Positions 16,732 through 27,260 of a DNA stretch of 64,000 nucleotides are shown here, piece by piece. The translations under genes were made by a program, and so were the position numbers. The notes under the pieces are model-generated. The model was not told the DNA's origin, did no database searches, and worked only from the letters and a program-made list of their open reading frames with translations. The DNA lies in assembly GCF_013839445.1 (NCBI RefSeq), contig NZ_JACDIT010000001.1:986658-1050657 (forward strand), in the 5' to 3' direction. Numbering within the stretch: the first letter of the stretch is position 1; each line of letters opens with the position of its first letter. The DNA comes from Chthonobacter albigriseus. GTDB taxonomy: Bacteria > Pseudomonadota > Alphaproteobacteria > Rhizobiales > Pleomorphomonadaceae.

Positions 16732-18051
16732 ATGGCCCATTCCATCGTCCTGGCGCCCAGCCCGGCGCCCCGCCTGAAACTCGACACGCTGGTTCGGCTC
16801 CGCTGGCTGGCGGTGATCGGCCAGACCGCCGCCGTGGTCGGGGTGGCCCTCGGGATGGAGTACCCGCTGCCGCTCGGGTTCTGCCTCGGGCTGATCGCGC
16901 TGTCGGCTTGGCTGAACCTGTTCCTCAAGGTTCGATACCCGGCCACCCAGCGGCTGGCCGACTGGGCGGCGGCGGCGCTCCTGGCCTACGACATCCTGCA
17001 GCTCGCCGCCCTGCTCTACCTGACCGGCGGGCTCACCAACCCGTTCGCGATCCTGCTGATCGCGCCGGTGATGGTGTCGGCGACAGCGCTGAAGGTGCGC
17101 TGGACCGTTGCGCTCGGGGTGCTGGTGGTTGCGATCGCCTCCGCGCTCGCCTTCTGGTTCGAGCCGCTGCCCTGGAGCCCGGAGGAGGGCGACTTCCGGC
17201 TGCCGAGCCCCTATCTCGCGGGGATCTGGACCGCGCTCGTCTGCGCGCTCGGATTCATGGCGGCCTATTCGTTCCGGGTGGCCGAGGAGGCGCGCCAGCT
17301 GCACGCGGCGCTGACGGCGACCGAACTGGTGCTGTCGCGCGAGCAGCATCTGCACCAGCTCGACGGCCTTGCCGCGGCGGCGGCGCACGAACTGGGGACG
17401 CCGCTCGCCACAATCGCTCTCGTCGCCAAGGAACTGGAGCGGGAGATCCCGCCCGACGCTGCCTGGCGGGATGACATCTCGCTGCTCCGGTCGCAATCGG
17501 AGCGCTGCCGGGAGATCCTGAAGAAGCTGACGTCGCTCTCCACCGAGTTCGGCGACCATCTCGCGCGGCAGCCGATCACCCACCTCCTGGAGGACGTGAT
17601 CGCGCCGCACCGCGAGTTCGGCATCGCGCTGATCGTGCACCTGGACGGGGCGCTAGACCGGGAGCCGGTTGGGACCCGAAACCCCGCTATCCTCTATGGC
17701 CTCGGCAACATCGTGGAGAACGCGGTCGACTTCGCCCGCAGCCGCGTCGACATCGGCGCGGCCTGGACGGACGACGAGGTGGTGGTGACGATCCGCGACG
17801 ACGGGCCGGGCTTCGCGCCCGACGTGATCGACAAGCTGGGCGAGCCCTACGTGACGACGCGGGGCAAGCTGCCGGCGGACGCGCGGGAGGGGGGCGGGCT
17901 CGGCCTCGGCTTCTTCATCGCCAAGACTTTGCTGGAGCGGACCGGGGCGCGGGTCGAGATCACCAACCGGGCGGTGCCGGAGACCGGCGCAGTGATCACG
18001 GTGCGGTGGCCGCGGGAGGTGATGGACGAAGTCCACCATGAGTCAGGCTGA
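16732..18051 (+). CDS. regB: redox sensor histidine kinase RegB/PrrB/ActS
   Basis: The 439-residue kinase has six N-terminal membrane segments (about 20-185). It carries the quinone-sensing heptapeptide GGLTNPF at 99-105, the H-box AAAHELGTPLATI with His219, and the ATPase motifs DDGPGF and GGGLGLGFFIAKTLL. Cys259 in SERCREIL corresponds to the redox-active cysteine known from Rhodobacter RegB, so redox switching is probably retained. RegB-type kinases control respiration, carbon and nitrogen fixation genes according to the quinone pool. The regA gene follows 180 bp downstream on the same strand. Confidence 0.95.
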   Translation: MAHSIVLAPSPAPRLKLDTLVRLRWLAVIGQTAAVVGVALGMEYPLPLGFCLGLIALSAWLNLFLKVRYPATQRLADWAAAALLAYDILQLAALLYLTGGLTNPFAILLIAPVMVSATALKVRWTVALGVLVVAIASALAFWFEPLPWSPEEGDFRLPSPYLAGIWTALVCALGFMAAYSFRVAEEARQLHAALTATELVLSREQHLHQLDGLAAAAAHELGTPLATIALVAKELEREIPPDAAWRDDISLLRSQSERCREILKKLTSLSTEFGDHLARQPITHLLEDVIAPHREFGIALIVHLDGALDREPVGTRNPAILYGLGNIVENAVDFARSRVDIGAAWTDDEVVVTIRDDGPGFAPDVIDKLGEPYVTTRGKLPADAREGGGLGLGFFIAKTLLERTGARVEITNRAVPETGAVITVRWPREVMDEVHHESG

Positions 18052-18231
18052 AAGCCGTCTTCAGAAGTTCCGAACCAAAAGCCGCGAATCAAGCCCAACG
18101 GACGATTGCCCTCAGGGGTTTTCGCCATATAAAGTCCGTTGCGAGAAGAAGACTAAACGTCGCAACGACGCGGTCCAGAGACTTCGTCTGACGGTGACGT
18201 GGGAGAGCTGGGTTCGGAAGGGCCGGAACAA

Positions 18232-18783
18232 ATGGATCAGCAGATCACAACTGCCGATATCGACAAGACGCTCCTGATCGTCGACGACGACAAGCCGTTT
18301 CTTCAAAGGCTGGCGCGCGCGATGGAAGCGCGCGGGTTCACCGTGGAAACGGCGGATTCGGTTGCCGAAGGCCTGCTCAAGGTGCAGGACACGGCTCCCT
18401 CCTACGCGGTGGTCGACATGCGCCTCGGGGATGGAAACGGCCTCGACGTGATCGAAAGCCTGCGCCGCGAGCGGCCTGATTCCCGGGCGATCATCCTGAC
18501 CGGCTACGGCAACATCGCAACCGCCGTGACAGCGGTGAAGATGGGGGCGGTGGACTATCTCGCCAAGCCGGCCGACGCCGACGAGGTCTACGCGGCGCTG
18601 ACGCGGGACCCCGAGACGCGGGCCGTGCCGCCGGAGAACCCGATGTCGGCGGACCGGGTGCGCTGGGAGCATATCCAGCGGGTCTACGAACTCTGCGAGC
18701 GGAACGTGTCGGAGACCGCGCGGCGGCTCAACATGCACCGGCGCACGCTGCAGCGGATCCTGGCCAAGCGCGCGCCGCGGTGA
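18232..18783 (+). CDS. regA: response regulator RegA/PrrA/ActR
   Basis: The 183-residue partner of RegB has a receiver domain with Asp62 (VVDMRLGDGNG) as phospho-acceptor, a proline-containing linker and a C-terminal Fis-type helix-turn-helix (SETARRLNMHRRTLQRIL), which is almost invariant in RegA proteins. I use the ATG at 18232, preceded by GGAAGG, because it gives the typical RegA length. A GTG at 18199 would add 11 residues. RegA activates or represses many redox-regulated operons; pckA, next door, is a plausible but unproven target. Confidence 0.95.
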   Translation: MDQQITTADIDKTLLIVDDDKPFLQRLARAMEARGFTVETADSVAEGLLKVQDTAPSYAVVDMRLGDGNGLDVIESLRRERPDSRAIILTGYGNIATAVTAVKMGAVDYLAKPADADEVYAALTRDPETRAVPPENPMSADRVRWEHIQRVYELCERNVSETARRLNMHRRTLQRILAKRAPR

Positions 18784-18856
18784 GGCAAAGTAGGTAGCAG
18801 GCAGTAGGGAACCGTTTGGCGGACCGGGGCTGCCGAACAAGCCGAACGATCATACG

Positions 18857-18882
18857 AAAACGCCCGCCGGGGACGGCGGGCG
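18857..18882 (-). terminator. terminator of pckA, possibly bidirectional with regA
   Basis: The stem CGCCCGCC / GGCGGGCG with a 6-base loop is followed on the minus strand by a T-run (TTTT, 18857-18860), 30 bp after the pckA stop. On the plus strand the flank is TTGTGCGTTT, so it may also end regA transcripts. Confidence 0.8.
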
Positions 18883-18911
18883 TTGTGCGTTTCGGGACAG
18901 GCGTCTGGCGA

Positions 18912-20540
<1,629 letters not shown>

Positions 20541-20988
20541 CAGGGCGCCGGACTGACGTTCACGTCAGCCATTTCAAACGCCACGCCTCGCCGGCCGGAG
20601 CTTCGAACCGCAGTATGGGCGGTCCGGCCCGGCATCTCGTCCGCGCGATCGGATTGACGTTAGCGGAAGACGGGATTGGTGGGGATCGCCGTCCGCTTGT
20701 CGCGCTGAGATCGTTCAGACGGTACGGAATGCAGGCGCAACCGGCAAGACGAGCAAAAGGACTGAAAGCGCTTAGAACCAGCTTCAATCGTTTGAAACCG
20801 ATTAGCATTTGGTCGTATCGAGGCGAAAACTGCGTTAACAGCTTCGAAAACCAGTTACTTCGGCTTTCGAATTTTTAAAGTCGCTGGAATAGACCAAAGT
20901 CCTATTGGCGGCTTAAACGTTTTACTTTGAAGCCGCCAAGGGGGATGGCCCGGTCACCGGAACAGTCGCCGCCAGACAGGCGCCGTGC
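20541..20988. other. pckA upstream region, AT-rich, no gene
   Basis: This 448 bp gap separates the start of pckA from the end of the HugZ-like gene, both on the minus strand. Short open frames on both strands (for instance 20560-20808 and 20615-20878) show no recognisable protein and no convincing ribosome-binding site. The segment 20760-20935 is unusually AT-rich and probably holds the pckA promoter and control sites. It also contains the hairpin at 20905-20939. Confidence 0.6.
20905..20939. promoter_or_regulatory. 10-bp perfect inverted repeat upstream of pckA
   Basis: TTGGCGGCTT and AAGCCGCCAA are separated by 15 AT-rich bases. It lies 50 bp after the HugZ-like stop codon and about 365 bp before pckA. 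There is no T-tract on either strand, so it could be a weak terminator, an mRNA 3' stabiliser or a protein-binding site. Confidence 0.4.
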
Positions 20989-21723
20989 TCAGGTCCGTGC
21001 GCGTTCCGAGAGGGCCTTCAGTTCGAAACGTACTGCCTGCACGCTGGCCTGCCGTGAACGGAAGGGCAGGCGTGCGACGGTTTGACCGTCGAACAGATCG
21101 AGCCCGTCCGCGTCGGCGGCGACGACATGCCAATCGCCATCGGGCTGGCCGAGAAGGCGCGTGGCGTAGAGGCGGACGGCGTCCGCGTGATCCTGGTTCA
21201 TGTGCGCGAGGATGCCATGTTCGGCATCGGAAAAGGCGCCCGCGAGCGTTGCCTCGACCAGGATATCGGCCGCCGGAACGGTGTGGATGCGGCCGAATCC
21301 GGCGACCAGGTGTGCGGTGTCGATCTGAAACCGGAAGAAGCCGAAGTCGGTGAAGCCGGCGTAGCCTTCCGCTTCCGGGTGGCGGGCGAGGAAGCGGGCG
21401 CGGGCGCGGTCCAGGTCCTCGCCGGGAGCGATCCGCCTGGCGGCGCCTTCCAGCGTGATGCGACTGCCGGCGAGCGGATCGCCGCCCTCGCCGCCCGGCG
21501 CGACGAGAAGGAGCGAGGCGCGGCCGTCGCGGTCGAGATTGCGGGTGTGCACCGCCAGCCTGGACAGCAGGAGAAGCGGAGCGCCGGCGTGGTCGGTCGC
21601 CACCGTCACGAAGCTGGCGAAGGGCGTGCCGGCGGAGCCCAAGGTCGCCAGAGCGCCCGTCGCGGACGCACGCAAGGTGACGGCGGCGGCGCGGATCGGG
21701 TCGAAGTCGCCATCGGCGGGCAT
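20989..21723 (-). CDS. HugZ-like pyridoxamine 5'-phosphate oxidase-fold protein
   Basis: The 244-residue protein has an N-terminal FMN-binding split-barrel domain (about 8-150) and a C-terminal DUF2470 domain (about 165-240, with HMNQDHADAVRLY). This is the HugZ layout, whose characterised members bind or degrade heme; many relatives have no proven activity. I use the ATG at 21723, preceded by GAAGGAAA; an upstream extension to 21777 is not homologous. It is divergent from the MATE gene. No heme-uptake genes are nearby, so the role in iron metabolism remains inference. Confidence 0.8.
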   Translation of the reverse strand: MPADGDFDPIRAAAVTLRASATGALATLGSAGTPFASFVTVATDHAGAPLLLLSRLAVHTRNLDRDGRASLLLVAPGGEGGDPLAGSRITLEGAARRIAPGEDLDRARARFLARHPEAEGYAGFTDFGFFRFQIDTAHLVAGFGRIHTVPAADILVEATLAGAFSDAEHGILAHMNQDHADAVRLYATRLLGQPDGDWHVVAADADGLDLFDGQTVARLPFRSRQASVQAVRFELKALSERART

Positions 21724-21845
21724 GTCGGCTTTCCTTCTCTGGAGCGCGGTGCATTGGCGGGCACCGCCGTGTGACATATAAGGCGGCGATCTTGAGCGGT
21801 CACGGTGGCCGCTGACAACCGATCCGGCCGAAGGGAGCCCCAGAC

Positions 21846-23276
21846 TTGCCCGCCTCCGAGGCAGCCAGACCCGGCGAAGAGCCGACCGGAACCCTCGGAT
21901 GGCATCTGCGCCGGACCATCGAACTCGCCGCGCCGATCATCCTGTCGCGGACCGGGCTGGTGATCATGTTCACGGTGGACACGATCATGGCGGGGCGGGC
22001 CGGCGAACTCAGCCTGGGCGCCTTCGGCCTCGGCGTCGCGCCCCTGCTGACCGCCATGATGATCAGCCTCGGCGCCCTGCAGGCGACGGTGGTGCTCGCC
22101 GCGCATGCGATGGGGCGTGGCGAGCCGCGAGCGATCGGCGCGATCCTCCGAGCGAGCTTTGCGAATGCGCTGCTGCTCGGACTGCTGGCCATTCCGCTGT
22201 CCTGGGGCGCCGGACCGTTCTTCCTTGCGACGGGACAATCGCCGGAAGTGGCTGCCGTGGCGGCGCGGGTCGCGCAGGTCTTCGCACTCGGGCTGCCGGG
22301 CCTGCTGCTCTTCATCGCCGCCAACCTGATCCTGGAGGCGACCGACCGGGCCCGTGTCGGGACCCTGGTGATGCTCGGCGCCAATCTCGCCAACCTGGCA
22401 CTCGACGGCATCCTGGTGCTCGGCTGGGGCGGCTTCAACGCCCATGGAGACGCGGTGACGGTGATGGCGACCTCGACGGTCGTCCGGTGGTGCACGTTCG
22501 CGGCCGCATTCGGGGTGATCGTCCACACTGCGGCGCGGGACGGCGACAAGCACGGGATCCTCGCGACACCAAGCACCTGGATCCGCTCGGTGCTGACGCT
22601 CGGCGGCGCGGAAGGGCGGGAGATCCGCCGCATGGGGCTGCCGATGGGGCTGGCGCAGGGCGTGGAGGCGGCAGCCTTCTCGTCGCTGATCTTCATCGCC
22701 GGGCTGATCGGCACCTCGGCGCTCGCCGCGCACCAGACGACGATGACCGCAATGTCGATGGTCTACATGAACGCCGTGGGACTTGCCGGCGCGGCATCGA
22801 TCCGGGTCGGGAACGCGCTCGGCCGCGGCTCGCCGCGCGACGCGACACGGGCCGGCTGGACCGCCTTCGGCCTGGGGGGCCTGCTTTCGGGCAGCTGCGG
22901 CGTGTTCCTGGTGCTGTTTCCGGAGGTGATCGCGCGGTGGGTGGTGGACGAACCGGCGGCGGTGGCCGTCGCCACCCAGACGCTGCGGATCGGCGGTTTC
23001 CTGACCGCCTTCGATTCCATGATGGGCGTGACGCTCGGCTCGCTGCGCGGGATGGGCGACGTGTGGATGTCGCTGTGGCTCCAGTGCGGGGCGTTCTGGT
23101 TCGTCGCAATACCCCTCGCCTACGTGCTGGCGATCGAGGTGGGGTTCGGCGCTCCCGGGCTGTTCTACGGGATCGGGGCGGGCATCTTCACCTCGCTGGC
23201 GCTGCTGTCGCTGCGTTTCCGCGTTGTTTCCCAACGGATGGAGGCGAGAATGACGCGTCACGCCGCTTCGCCATAA
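21846..23276 (+). CDS. MATE family efflux transporter
   Basis: The 476-residue inner-membrane protein has about twelve predicted membrane helices in two similar halves, typical of multidrug and toxin extrusion transporters that export compounds in exchange for Na+ or H+. The start is a TTG with GGGAG nine bases upstream, and no better in-frame start exists before the first helix. It is divergent from the HugZ-like gene and is followed 109 bp later by chvI. The substrate is unknown. Confidence 0.88.
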   Translation: MPASEAARPGEEPTGTLGWHLRRTIELAAPIILSRTGLVIMFTVDTIMAGRAGELSLGAFGLGVAPLLTAMMISLGALQATVVLAAHAMGRGEPRAIGAILRASFANALLLGLLAIPLSWGAGPFFLATGQSPEVAAVAARVAQVFALGLPGLLLFIAANLILEATDRARVGTLVMLGANLANLALDGILVLGWGGFNAHGDAVTVMATSTVVRWCTFAAAFGVIVHTAARDGDKHGILATPSTWIRSVLTLGGAEGREIRRMGLPMGLAQGVEAAAFSSLIFIAGLIGTSALAAHQTTMTAMSMVYMNAVGLAGAASIRVGNALGRGSPRDATRAGWTAFGLGGLLSGSCGVFLVLFPEVIARWVVDEPAAVAVATQTLRIGGFLTAFDSMMGVTLGSLRGMGDVWMSLWLQCGAFWFVAIPLAYVLAIEVGFGAPGLFYGIGAGIFTSLALLSLRFRVVSQRMEARMTRHAASP

Positions 23277-23385
23277 TTTCCGCCGCATTGTCGGCAGAAA
23301 GCTCGCACGCGGTGTATGATCGTTCAAAGTTCGGATGCGTCGCTCGCCAGTCGAGGCCGCAGCCGGGGCAAGAAGAGGAGACGGC

Positions 23386-24087
23386 ATGCCGACTATCGCG
23401 CTCGTCGACGACGACCGGAACATCCTGACGTCCGTATCGATCGCTCTGGAGGCGGAAGGCTATCGCGTCGAAACCTATACGGACGGCGCTTCCGCGCTGG
23501 ACGGACTGGCCCAATCGACGCCCGACCTTGCGATCCTGGACATCAAGATGCCCCGGATGGACGGAATGGAGCTGCTGCGCCGCCTGCGCCAGCGCAGCGA
23601 CATGCCGGTGATCTTCCTGACGTCGAAGGACGACGAGATCGACGAGCTGTTCGGGCTGAAGATGGGCGCCGACGACTTCATCCGGAAGCCGTTCTCGCAG
23701 CGTCTGCTGGTGGAGCGCGTGAAGGCCGTGCTGCGACGCGCCGCGCCACGCGATGCCTCGGCGCCGAAGGTGGTGGACGCGGCCAAGACGATCGAACGCG
23801 GCCCGCTGATGATGGACCAGGAGCGGCACACCTGCACCTGGAACGGCCAGAACGTGACGCTGACCGTGACCGAGTTCCTGATCCTGTTCGCGCTCGCGCA
23901 GCGGCCTGGCGTGGTGAAGAGCCGAAACGCCCTCATGGACGCTGCCTACGACGACCAGGTCTATGTGGACGACCGGACAATCGACAGCCATATCAAGCGG
24001 CTGCGCAAGAAGTTCAAGGCGATCGACGACGACTTCGACATGATCGAGACCCTTTACGGCGTCGGCTACCGCTTCAAGGAGATGTGA
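23386..24087 (+). CDS. chvI: response regulator ChvI
   Basis: The 233-residue OmpR-type regulator has a receiver domain with phospho-acceptor Asp52 ([12 protein letters not shown]) and a C-terminal winged helix (about 135-230). With ChvG it controls envelope, exopolysaccharide and acid-stress genes in Rhizobiales. The ATG at 23386 is preceded by GAGGAG; an open frame extends 17 codons upstream without homology. It opens the operon chvI-chvG-hprK-EIIA-HPr. Confidence 0.95.
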   Translation: MPTIALVDDDRNILTSVSIALEAEGYRVETYTDGASALDGLAQSTPDLAILDIKMPRMDGMELLRRLRQRSDMPVIFLTSKDDEIDELFGLKMGADDFIRKPFSQRLLVERVKAVLRRAAPRDASAPKVVDAAKTIERGPLMMDQERHTCTWNGQNVTLTVTEFLILFALAQRPGVVKSRNALMDAAYDDQVYVDDRTIDSHIKRLRKKFKAIDDDFDMIETLYGVGYRFKEM

Positions 24088-24122
24088 GCCCGCGGGCTTG
24101 CCGCAGGCTCGGACACTGATCG

Positions 24123-25895
24123 ATGGCAACGGAAACGGACGTCCGGCGGGTGAGCGAACGGAAGCGGCCGATCGTGCGAGCGCGGACCCGTCGGGTGGTG
24201 TTCGGGCGCATCGGGCGCTTCTTCGGCTCGTTCATCTTCACGTCGCTGACGCGCCGCATCCTGATCCTCAACCTGGCGGCGCTGATCGCGATGGTCAGCG
24301 GCATCCTCTACCTGAACCAGTTCCGCGCCGGGCTGATCGATGCCCGTGTTGAGAGCCTGCTGACCCAGGGCGAGATCATCGCCGGGGCGATCGCGGCGTC
24401 GGCCACCGTTGAGACCAACGCGATTTCCATCGACCCGGAGAAGCTGCTCCAGCTGCAGGCCGGACAGAGCGTCTCGCCGATGGACGAGGCGCAAGGGCTG
24501 GACTTTCCGATCAATCCCGAGCGGGTGGCGCCGATCCTCCGACGCCTGATCTCGCCGACGCGGACGCGGGCGCGGATCTACGACCGCGACGGCGGGCTGA
24601 TCCTGGACAGCCGGTTCCTCTATTCGCGCGGGCAGGTGCTGCGCTTCGACCTGCCGCCGCCGCAGCCGGAGCAGCCGTCGTGGATCGAGAGCGCCTGGAG
24701 CGAGGTAAAGTTCCTGATCCGGCGGGCGGACCTGCCGGTCTACGAGGAGCTCGCCGGCTCGAACGGCAAGGGCTATCCGGAGGTCGCCACTTCGCTCGAC
24801 GGATCACCCGGGACGGTGGTTCGCGTCAACGAGCGCGGCGAGATGATCGTCTCGGTGGCCGTGCCGATCCAACGGTTCCGCGCGGTGGTGGGGAGCCTGC
24901 TGCTCTCCACGCAAGGCGGCGACATCGACGCGATCGTGGAAGCCGAGCGGCTGGCGATCATGCGCGTGTTCCTGGTGGCGGCGGTGACGACGGCGCTGCT
25001 GTCCATCCTGCTCGCAGGGACGATCGCGGCACCGCTGCGCCGGCTCTCGGCGGCGGCGGACCGGGTCCGGCGCGGCGTGAAGAACCGGGAGGCCATTCCG
25101 GATTTCCCGGGCCGCGAGGATGAGATCGGGCACCTCGCCCGTTCCTTCCGAGACATGACCAACGCTTTGTTCAACCGCATGGACGCGATCGAGAGCTTCG
25201 CTGCGGACGTGAGCCACGAACTCAAGAACCCGCTCACGTCGCTGCGCAGCGCCGTGGAGACGCTGCCGCTGGCCAAGACCGACGAGAGCCGGGCGCGGCT
25301 GATGGCGGTGATCCAGCACGACGTGAAGCGGCTCGACCGGCTGATCACCGACATCTCGGACGCCTCCCGGCTGGACGCGGAACTGGCGCGCGAGGACGCG
25401 ACGCCGGTGGACGTCGGCAAGCTGCTGGCCAGCGTGGTGTCGATCGCCCGGGAGGTGGGCAAGCGAACGCAGGTGAAGGTGGAGTTCACCTTGATCCCCG
25501 ATCCGGAGCGTCCGCATCTGATCGCCCTCGGCCACGAGAGTCGGATCGGACAGGTGGTCAACAACCTGATCGACAACGCGCGCTCCTTCTCGCCGGTGGA
25601 CGGCACGGTCAGGGTCACCGCGGAACGGGACGAGGACACCATCGTCATCACGGTGGACGACGACGGACCGGGCATCCGGCCGGACGCGCTGGAGCGGATC
25701 TTCGAGCGGTTCTACACGGACCGGCCGGAGGGAGAAGGGTTCGGCAACAATTCCGGGCTCGGGCTTTCCATCTCCAAGCAGATCGTGGAAGCCCACCGGG
25801 GCACGATCACCGCGGAGAACCGGATGGACGATCCGGACGACGCCGAGCGCATCACCGGCGCGCGCTTCACGGTCCGCCTGCCCGCGGAGGGCTGA
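24123..25895 (+). CDS. chvG: sensor histidine kinase ChvG/ExoS
   Basis: The 590-residue kinase has a basic N-terminal cytoplasmic tail, a first membrane helix (about 43-63), a large periplasmic domain (about 65-275), a second helix, HAMP, the H-box FAADVSHELKNPLTSLRS and the ATPase motifs NNLIDNA, DDDGPGI and NNSGLGLSISKQI. In rhizobia the periplasmic domain is inhibited by ExoR and responds to acid. No exoR is present in this window. Its TGA overlaps the hprK ATG by one base, so the kinase and hprK are translationally coupled. Confidence 0.95.
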   Translation: MATETDVRRVSERKRPIVRARTRRVVFGRIGRFFGSFIFTSLTRRILILNLAALIAMVSGILYLNQFRAGLIDARVESLLTQGEIIAGAIAASATVETNAISIDPEKLLQLQAGQSVSPMDEAQGLDFPINPERVAPILRRLISPTRTRARIYDRDGGLILDSRFLYSRGQVLRFDLPPPQPEQPSWIESAWSEVKFLIRRADLPVYEELAGSNGKGYPEVATSLDGSPGTVVRVNERGEMIVSVAVPIQRFRAVVGSLLLSTQGGDIDAIVEAERLAIMRVFLVAAVTTALLSILLAGTIAAPLRRLSAAADRVRRGVKNREAIPDFPGREDEIGHLARSFRDMTNALFNRMDAIESFAADVSHELKNPLTSLRSAVETLPLAKTDESRARLMAVIQHDVKRLDRLITDISDASRLDAELAREDATPVDVGKLLASVVSIAREVGKRTQVKVEFTLIPDPERPHLIALGHESRIGQVVNNLIDNARSFSPVDGTVRVTAERDEDTIVITVDDDGPGIRPDALERIFERFYTDRPEGEGFGNNSGLGLSISKQIVEAHRGTITAENRMDDPDDAERITGARFTVRLPAEG

Positions 25896-26344
25896 TGAGC
25901 GCGACCAACCATCACGCATCGTGCCTTTTGATCGGCGAGGCCGGCGTGCTGATCACCGGGCCCTCCGGGTCTGGAAAGTCGCTGCTCACCCTGGCGCTGG
26001 TGGACCGGGCAGCGAAGGACGGCCGCTTTGCGGCGCTGGTGGCGGACGACCAGGTGTTTCTCGGCGCGGAAGGTGGGCGGCTGCTGGCGCGCGCGCCGGC
26101 TTCGATCGCCGGACTGGCGGAGCGGTGGGGACTGGGTGTGATCAAGCTGCCGCACGAAGCGGCCGCCGTGATCCGGCTGGTGGTGAGCCTTTCCACCGAA
26201 GCGTCCCTCACCCGCATGCCGGCGGCGGGCGAGAGCGTCGTTCTGGACGGCATCGACGTGCCGCTGCTCAGGGTTCCACGGCAGAAACTGGAGCTTTCCG
26301 TGCCGTTGGTGCTGGGCGCTCTGGCGGGCTTGAGCGGCAACTGA
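25895..26344 (+). CDS. hprK: truncated HPr kinase/phosphorylase
   Basis: The 149-residue protein contains only the P-loop kinase domain of HprK (GPSGSGKS at about 22-29, VADDQVFL downstream). The N-terminal domain of the roughly 310-residue Gram-positive enzyme is absent, as is normal in alphaproteobacteria. It should phosphorylate HPr on a regulatory serine; that serine is present in the HPr encoded two genes downstream. It is coupled to chvG by TGATG. Confidence 0.93.
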   Translation: MSATNHHASCLLIGEAGVLITGPSGSGKSLLTLALVDRAAKDGRFAALVADDQVFLGAEGGRLLARAPASIAGLAERWGLGVIKLPHEAAAVIRLVVSLSTEASLTRMPAAGESVVLDGIDVPLLRVPRQKLELSVPLVLGALAGLSGN

Positions 26345-26522
26345 GGGGCGACTCGGCTGCGCCTTTCGGTATCAATGGCGATAGTGCGGTGCACATTTGC
26401 CTCTTGAACTCCGAACGCGTCTGGTGAAGATGGTGCTCCCGTTCCGGCCCCCTGGCCGGGGCGACCTCGACGGGCCCGGATTCGTTCACATCCGCCCGAC
26501 GGCTTGGGGGACGGCAGCGCGT

Positions 26523-26924
26523 ATGATCGGCTTGGTTCTCGTGACCCACGGGCGTCTCGCGGACGAGTTCCGATCCGCGCTCGAGCATGTCGTCGGCCCC
26601 CAGACGCGGCTCGAGACCATCTGCATCGGCCCGGACGACGACATGGAGCAGCGCCGCCGCGACATTCTGGAAGCGGTCGACCGCGTCCAGGACGGCGAAG
26701 GCGTGGTGCTGCTGACCGACATGTTCGGCGGCACGCCGTCCAACCTGGCGATCTCGGTGATGGACCACGGCAACGTGGAGGTCATCGCGGGCGTGAACCT
26801 TCCCATGCTGATCAAGCTTGCCAGCGTGCGTGGCGACAAACCTCTCACCGACGCCGTGACGGACGCGCGCGACGCCGGGCGCAAGTACATCAGCGTCGCG
26901 AGCCAAGTGCTGTCCGGACAATGA
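26523..26924 (+). CDS. PTS EIIA component, mannose type
   Basis: The 133-residue protein is a stand-alone EIIA of the Man family with the phospho-accepting His9 (VLVTHGRLA) and the DMFGGTPSNLA block. With HPr it forms the end of a regulatory PTS branch; no sugar-transporting EIIB, EIIC or EIID is encoded nearby. I use the ATG at 26523, which gives the usual family length, although the frame is open from 26397. The 178 bp after hprK holds no other gene. It overlaps the HPr gene by ATGA. Confidence 0.93.
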   Translation: MIGLVLVTHGRLADEFRSALEHVVGPQTRLETICIGPDDDMEQRRRDILEAVDRVQDGEGVVLLTDMFGGTPSNLAISVMDHGNVEVIAGVNLPMLIKLASVRGDKPLTDAVTDARDAGRKYISVASQVLSGQ

Positions 26925-27220
26925 GCGACACCGACGAAGCGCCCGCCGCCCTCCTGGCCCGGGACATCAGCATCATCAACCGGAAGGGGCTCCACGCGCG
27001 GGCCTCCGCGAAGTTCGTCCAGTGCGTCGAGGGTTTCGACGCCGACGTGACGGTGACAAAGGACGGGCACACCGTGTCCGGCACGTCGATCATGGGCCTC
27101 ATGATGCTGGCGGCGGGGATCGGGTCGTCGATCCACGTGACGGCAGACGGACCGCAGGCGAGCGAGGCGATGGACGCGATCACGGCGCTGGTGGGGAACC
27201 GGTTCGGCGAGGAAGAATAG
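26921..27220 (+). CDS. ptsH: phosphocarrier protein HPr
   Basis: The 99-residue HPr has the PTS phosphorylation site His25 (NRKGLHARASAKF) and the HprK target Ser56 (GTSIMGLMML). Both sites are present, so phosphorylation at either can signal carbon or nitrogen status. About ten extra residues precede the standard fold. Its ATG overlaps the EIIA stop codon (ATGA). It is the last gene of the operon and converges on mmcB. Confidence 0.94.
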   Translation: MSDTDEAPAALLARDISIINRKGLHARASAKFVQCVEGFDADVTVTKDGHTVSGTSIMGLMMLAAGIGSSIHVTADGPQASEAMDAITALVGNRFGEEE

Positions 27221-27260
27221 TAGGCAGTAGCAGAGAGACGCCTGCGTCCTGCACAGCTGC

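Noticed and set aside
18038-18277. 79-codon plus-strand frame starting inside the end of regB
   Set aside because: It overlaps the regA start out of frame, has no ribosome-binding site and does not resemble a known protein.
20560-20878. short open frames on both strands upstream of pckA
   Set aside because: There is no ribosome-binding site, no recognisable peptide, and the region is better explained as a promoter.
21606-23423. 605-codon minus-strand open frame opposite the MATE gene
   Set aside because: The composition is His/Arg/Gln-rich without domains, and the MATE protein on the other strand is clear.
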